From assembly GCA_023138975.1 (NCBI GenBank), contig JAGLON010000015.1, positions 1 through 64,000 of the forward strand: a DNA stretch of 64,000 nt. The letters are read 5' to 3'. Shown here piece by piece: positions 63,829-64,000 of the stretch. The position numbers and the translations under genes were made by a program. The stretch's first letter is position 1, and each line of letters opens with the position of its first letter. Source of the DNA: Candidatus Zixiibacteriota bacterium (lineage in GTDB: Bacteria > Zixibacteria > MSB-5A5 > GN15 > JAAZOE01). A model generated the notes under the pieces. That model did not search any database. It was not told the DNA's origin and worked only from the letters and a program-made list of their open reading frames with translations.

Positions 63829-64000
63829 ATGAAACTGGATTTACGTGAGATTAGCGACTTTCCCGCAAATGTGGAAATGAGTATTGACGCGGAGGAGTTA
63901 GCTTTAGAGCATGATGACTTGGTCGTTTCGGGATGCGCCGAAGTTACGCTGACTATTATCCATTGTGAGCATATTTATTATTTTCAGGGTATGGTGAAGT
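63829..64000 (+). CDS. YceD/DUF177 family protein (3' partial)
   Basis: The frame runs from ATG 63829 to the right edge without a stop. The 57 residues begin MKLDLREISDFPANVEMSID and continue ...LVVSGCAEVTLTI...YYFQGMVK, matching the start of the DUF177/YceD family involved in large-subunit rRNA accumulation, which commonly precedes rpmF, plsX and fabH. No ribosome-binding site was seen, and the promoter lies just upstream, so the mRNA may be leaderless. The Cys motif of the family would lie beyond the edge. Confidence 0.75.
   Translation, partial: MKLDLREISDFPANVEMSIDAEELALEHDDLVVSGCAEVTLTIIHCEHIYYFQGMVK

Overview
The window looks like a chromosomal segment of an uncultured Gram-negative bacterium of the Fibrobacteres-Chlorobi-Bacteroidetes side of the tree, most like candidate phylum Zixibacteria; this placement is an inference. 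It rests on two traits. Several secreted proteins end in a dockerin-type Ca-binding repeat of the form GDAN.DG..NVGDAVYIINY.F.GG.PP. Others end in the QNYPNPFNPSTTI..S type IX-like sorting domain. Outer-membrane proteins (FadL, Wzi and Wza types), a BshB1 deacetylase and sigma70-like TTGAC-N16/17-TAnnTT promoters fit the same picture. No tRNA, rRNA, CRISPR array, transposase or phage gene was seen.

Region 1 (1-21609, all + strand) is a run of seven large secreted proteins, mostly separated by strong intrinsic terminators and each with its own promoter. They are a giant repeat protein (cut by the left edge, with nine near-identical 291-bp repeats), a sialidase-like dockerin protein, two paralogous subtilases with PKD, cohesin-like and dockerin modules, and three proteins that share an unrecognised module of about 180 residues but carry different C-terminal tags.

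Region 2 (21967-34204) is mostly cell-envelope housekeeping: a GH35-like glycosidase, a gamma-glutamyltransferase lipoprotein, a bactofilin-like membrane protein (- strand), a GAF-GGDEF cyclase, a compact NagZ-AnmK-SpoIID group that makes sense as peptidoglycan turnover and anhydro-muropeptide recycling, and a winged-helix/ferredoxin protein.

Region 3 (34327-59611, all - strand, 20 genes) is a Wzx/Wzy-type surface polysaccharide locus. In transcription order it holds a six-SLBB export protein; the pseudaminic acid genes pseB, pseC, an spsF-type cytidylyltransferase and pseG, then a formyltransferase and pseI; two GT-B-like proteins around the Wzx flippase; a Wzy-like polymerase; a GT-C protein; a hexapeptide acyltransferase; two GT4 glycosyltransferases; a Wzz chain-length regulator; a Gmd-like protein; a truncated aminotransferase; the initiating sugar-phosphate transferase; and a Wzi-like barrel. 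No GNAT-type PseH is present, and the formyltransferase sits among the pse genes where PseH activity would be needed. The predicted product is therefore a 7-N-formylated pseudaminic acid. The Gmd-like protein lacks the SDR catalytic Tyr, and its overlapping neighbour is only the C-terminal domain of an aminotransferase, so these two may form a non-enzymatic or decayed pair.

Region 4 (60005-64000, + strand) holds a FadL-type porin, a lipoprotein of the esterase family that has lost its nucleophile serine, BshB1, and the 5' end of a YceD/DUF177 gene cut by the right edge.

Several starts were moved downstream on ribosome-binding-site evidence: 13136, 39018, 43669, 53771, 54745, 56033, 57165, 60005, 61486 and 62890.
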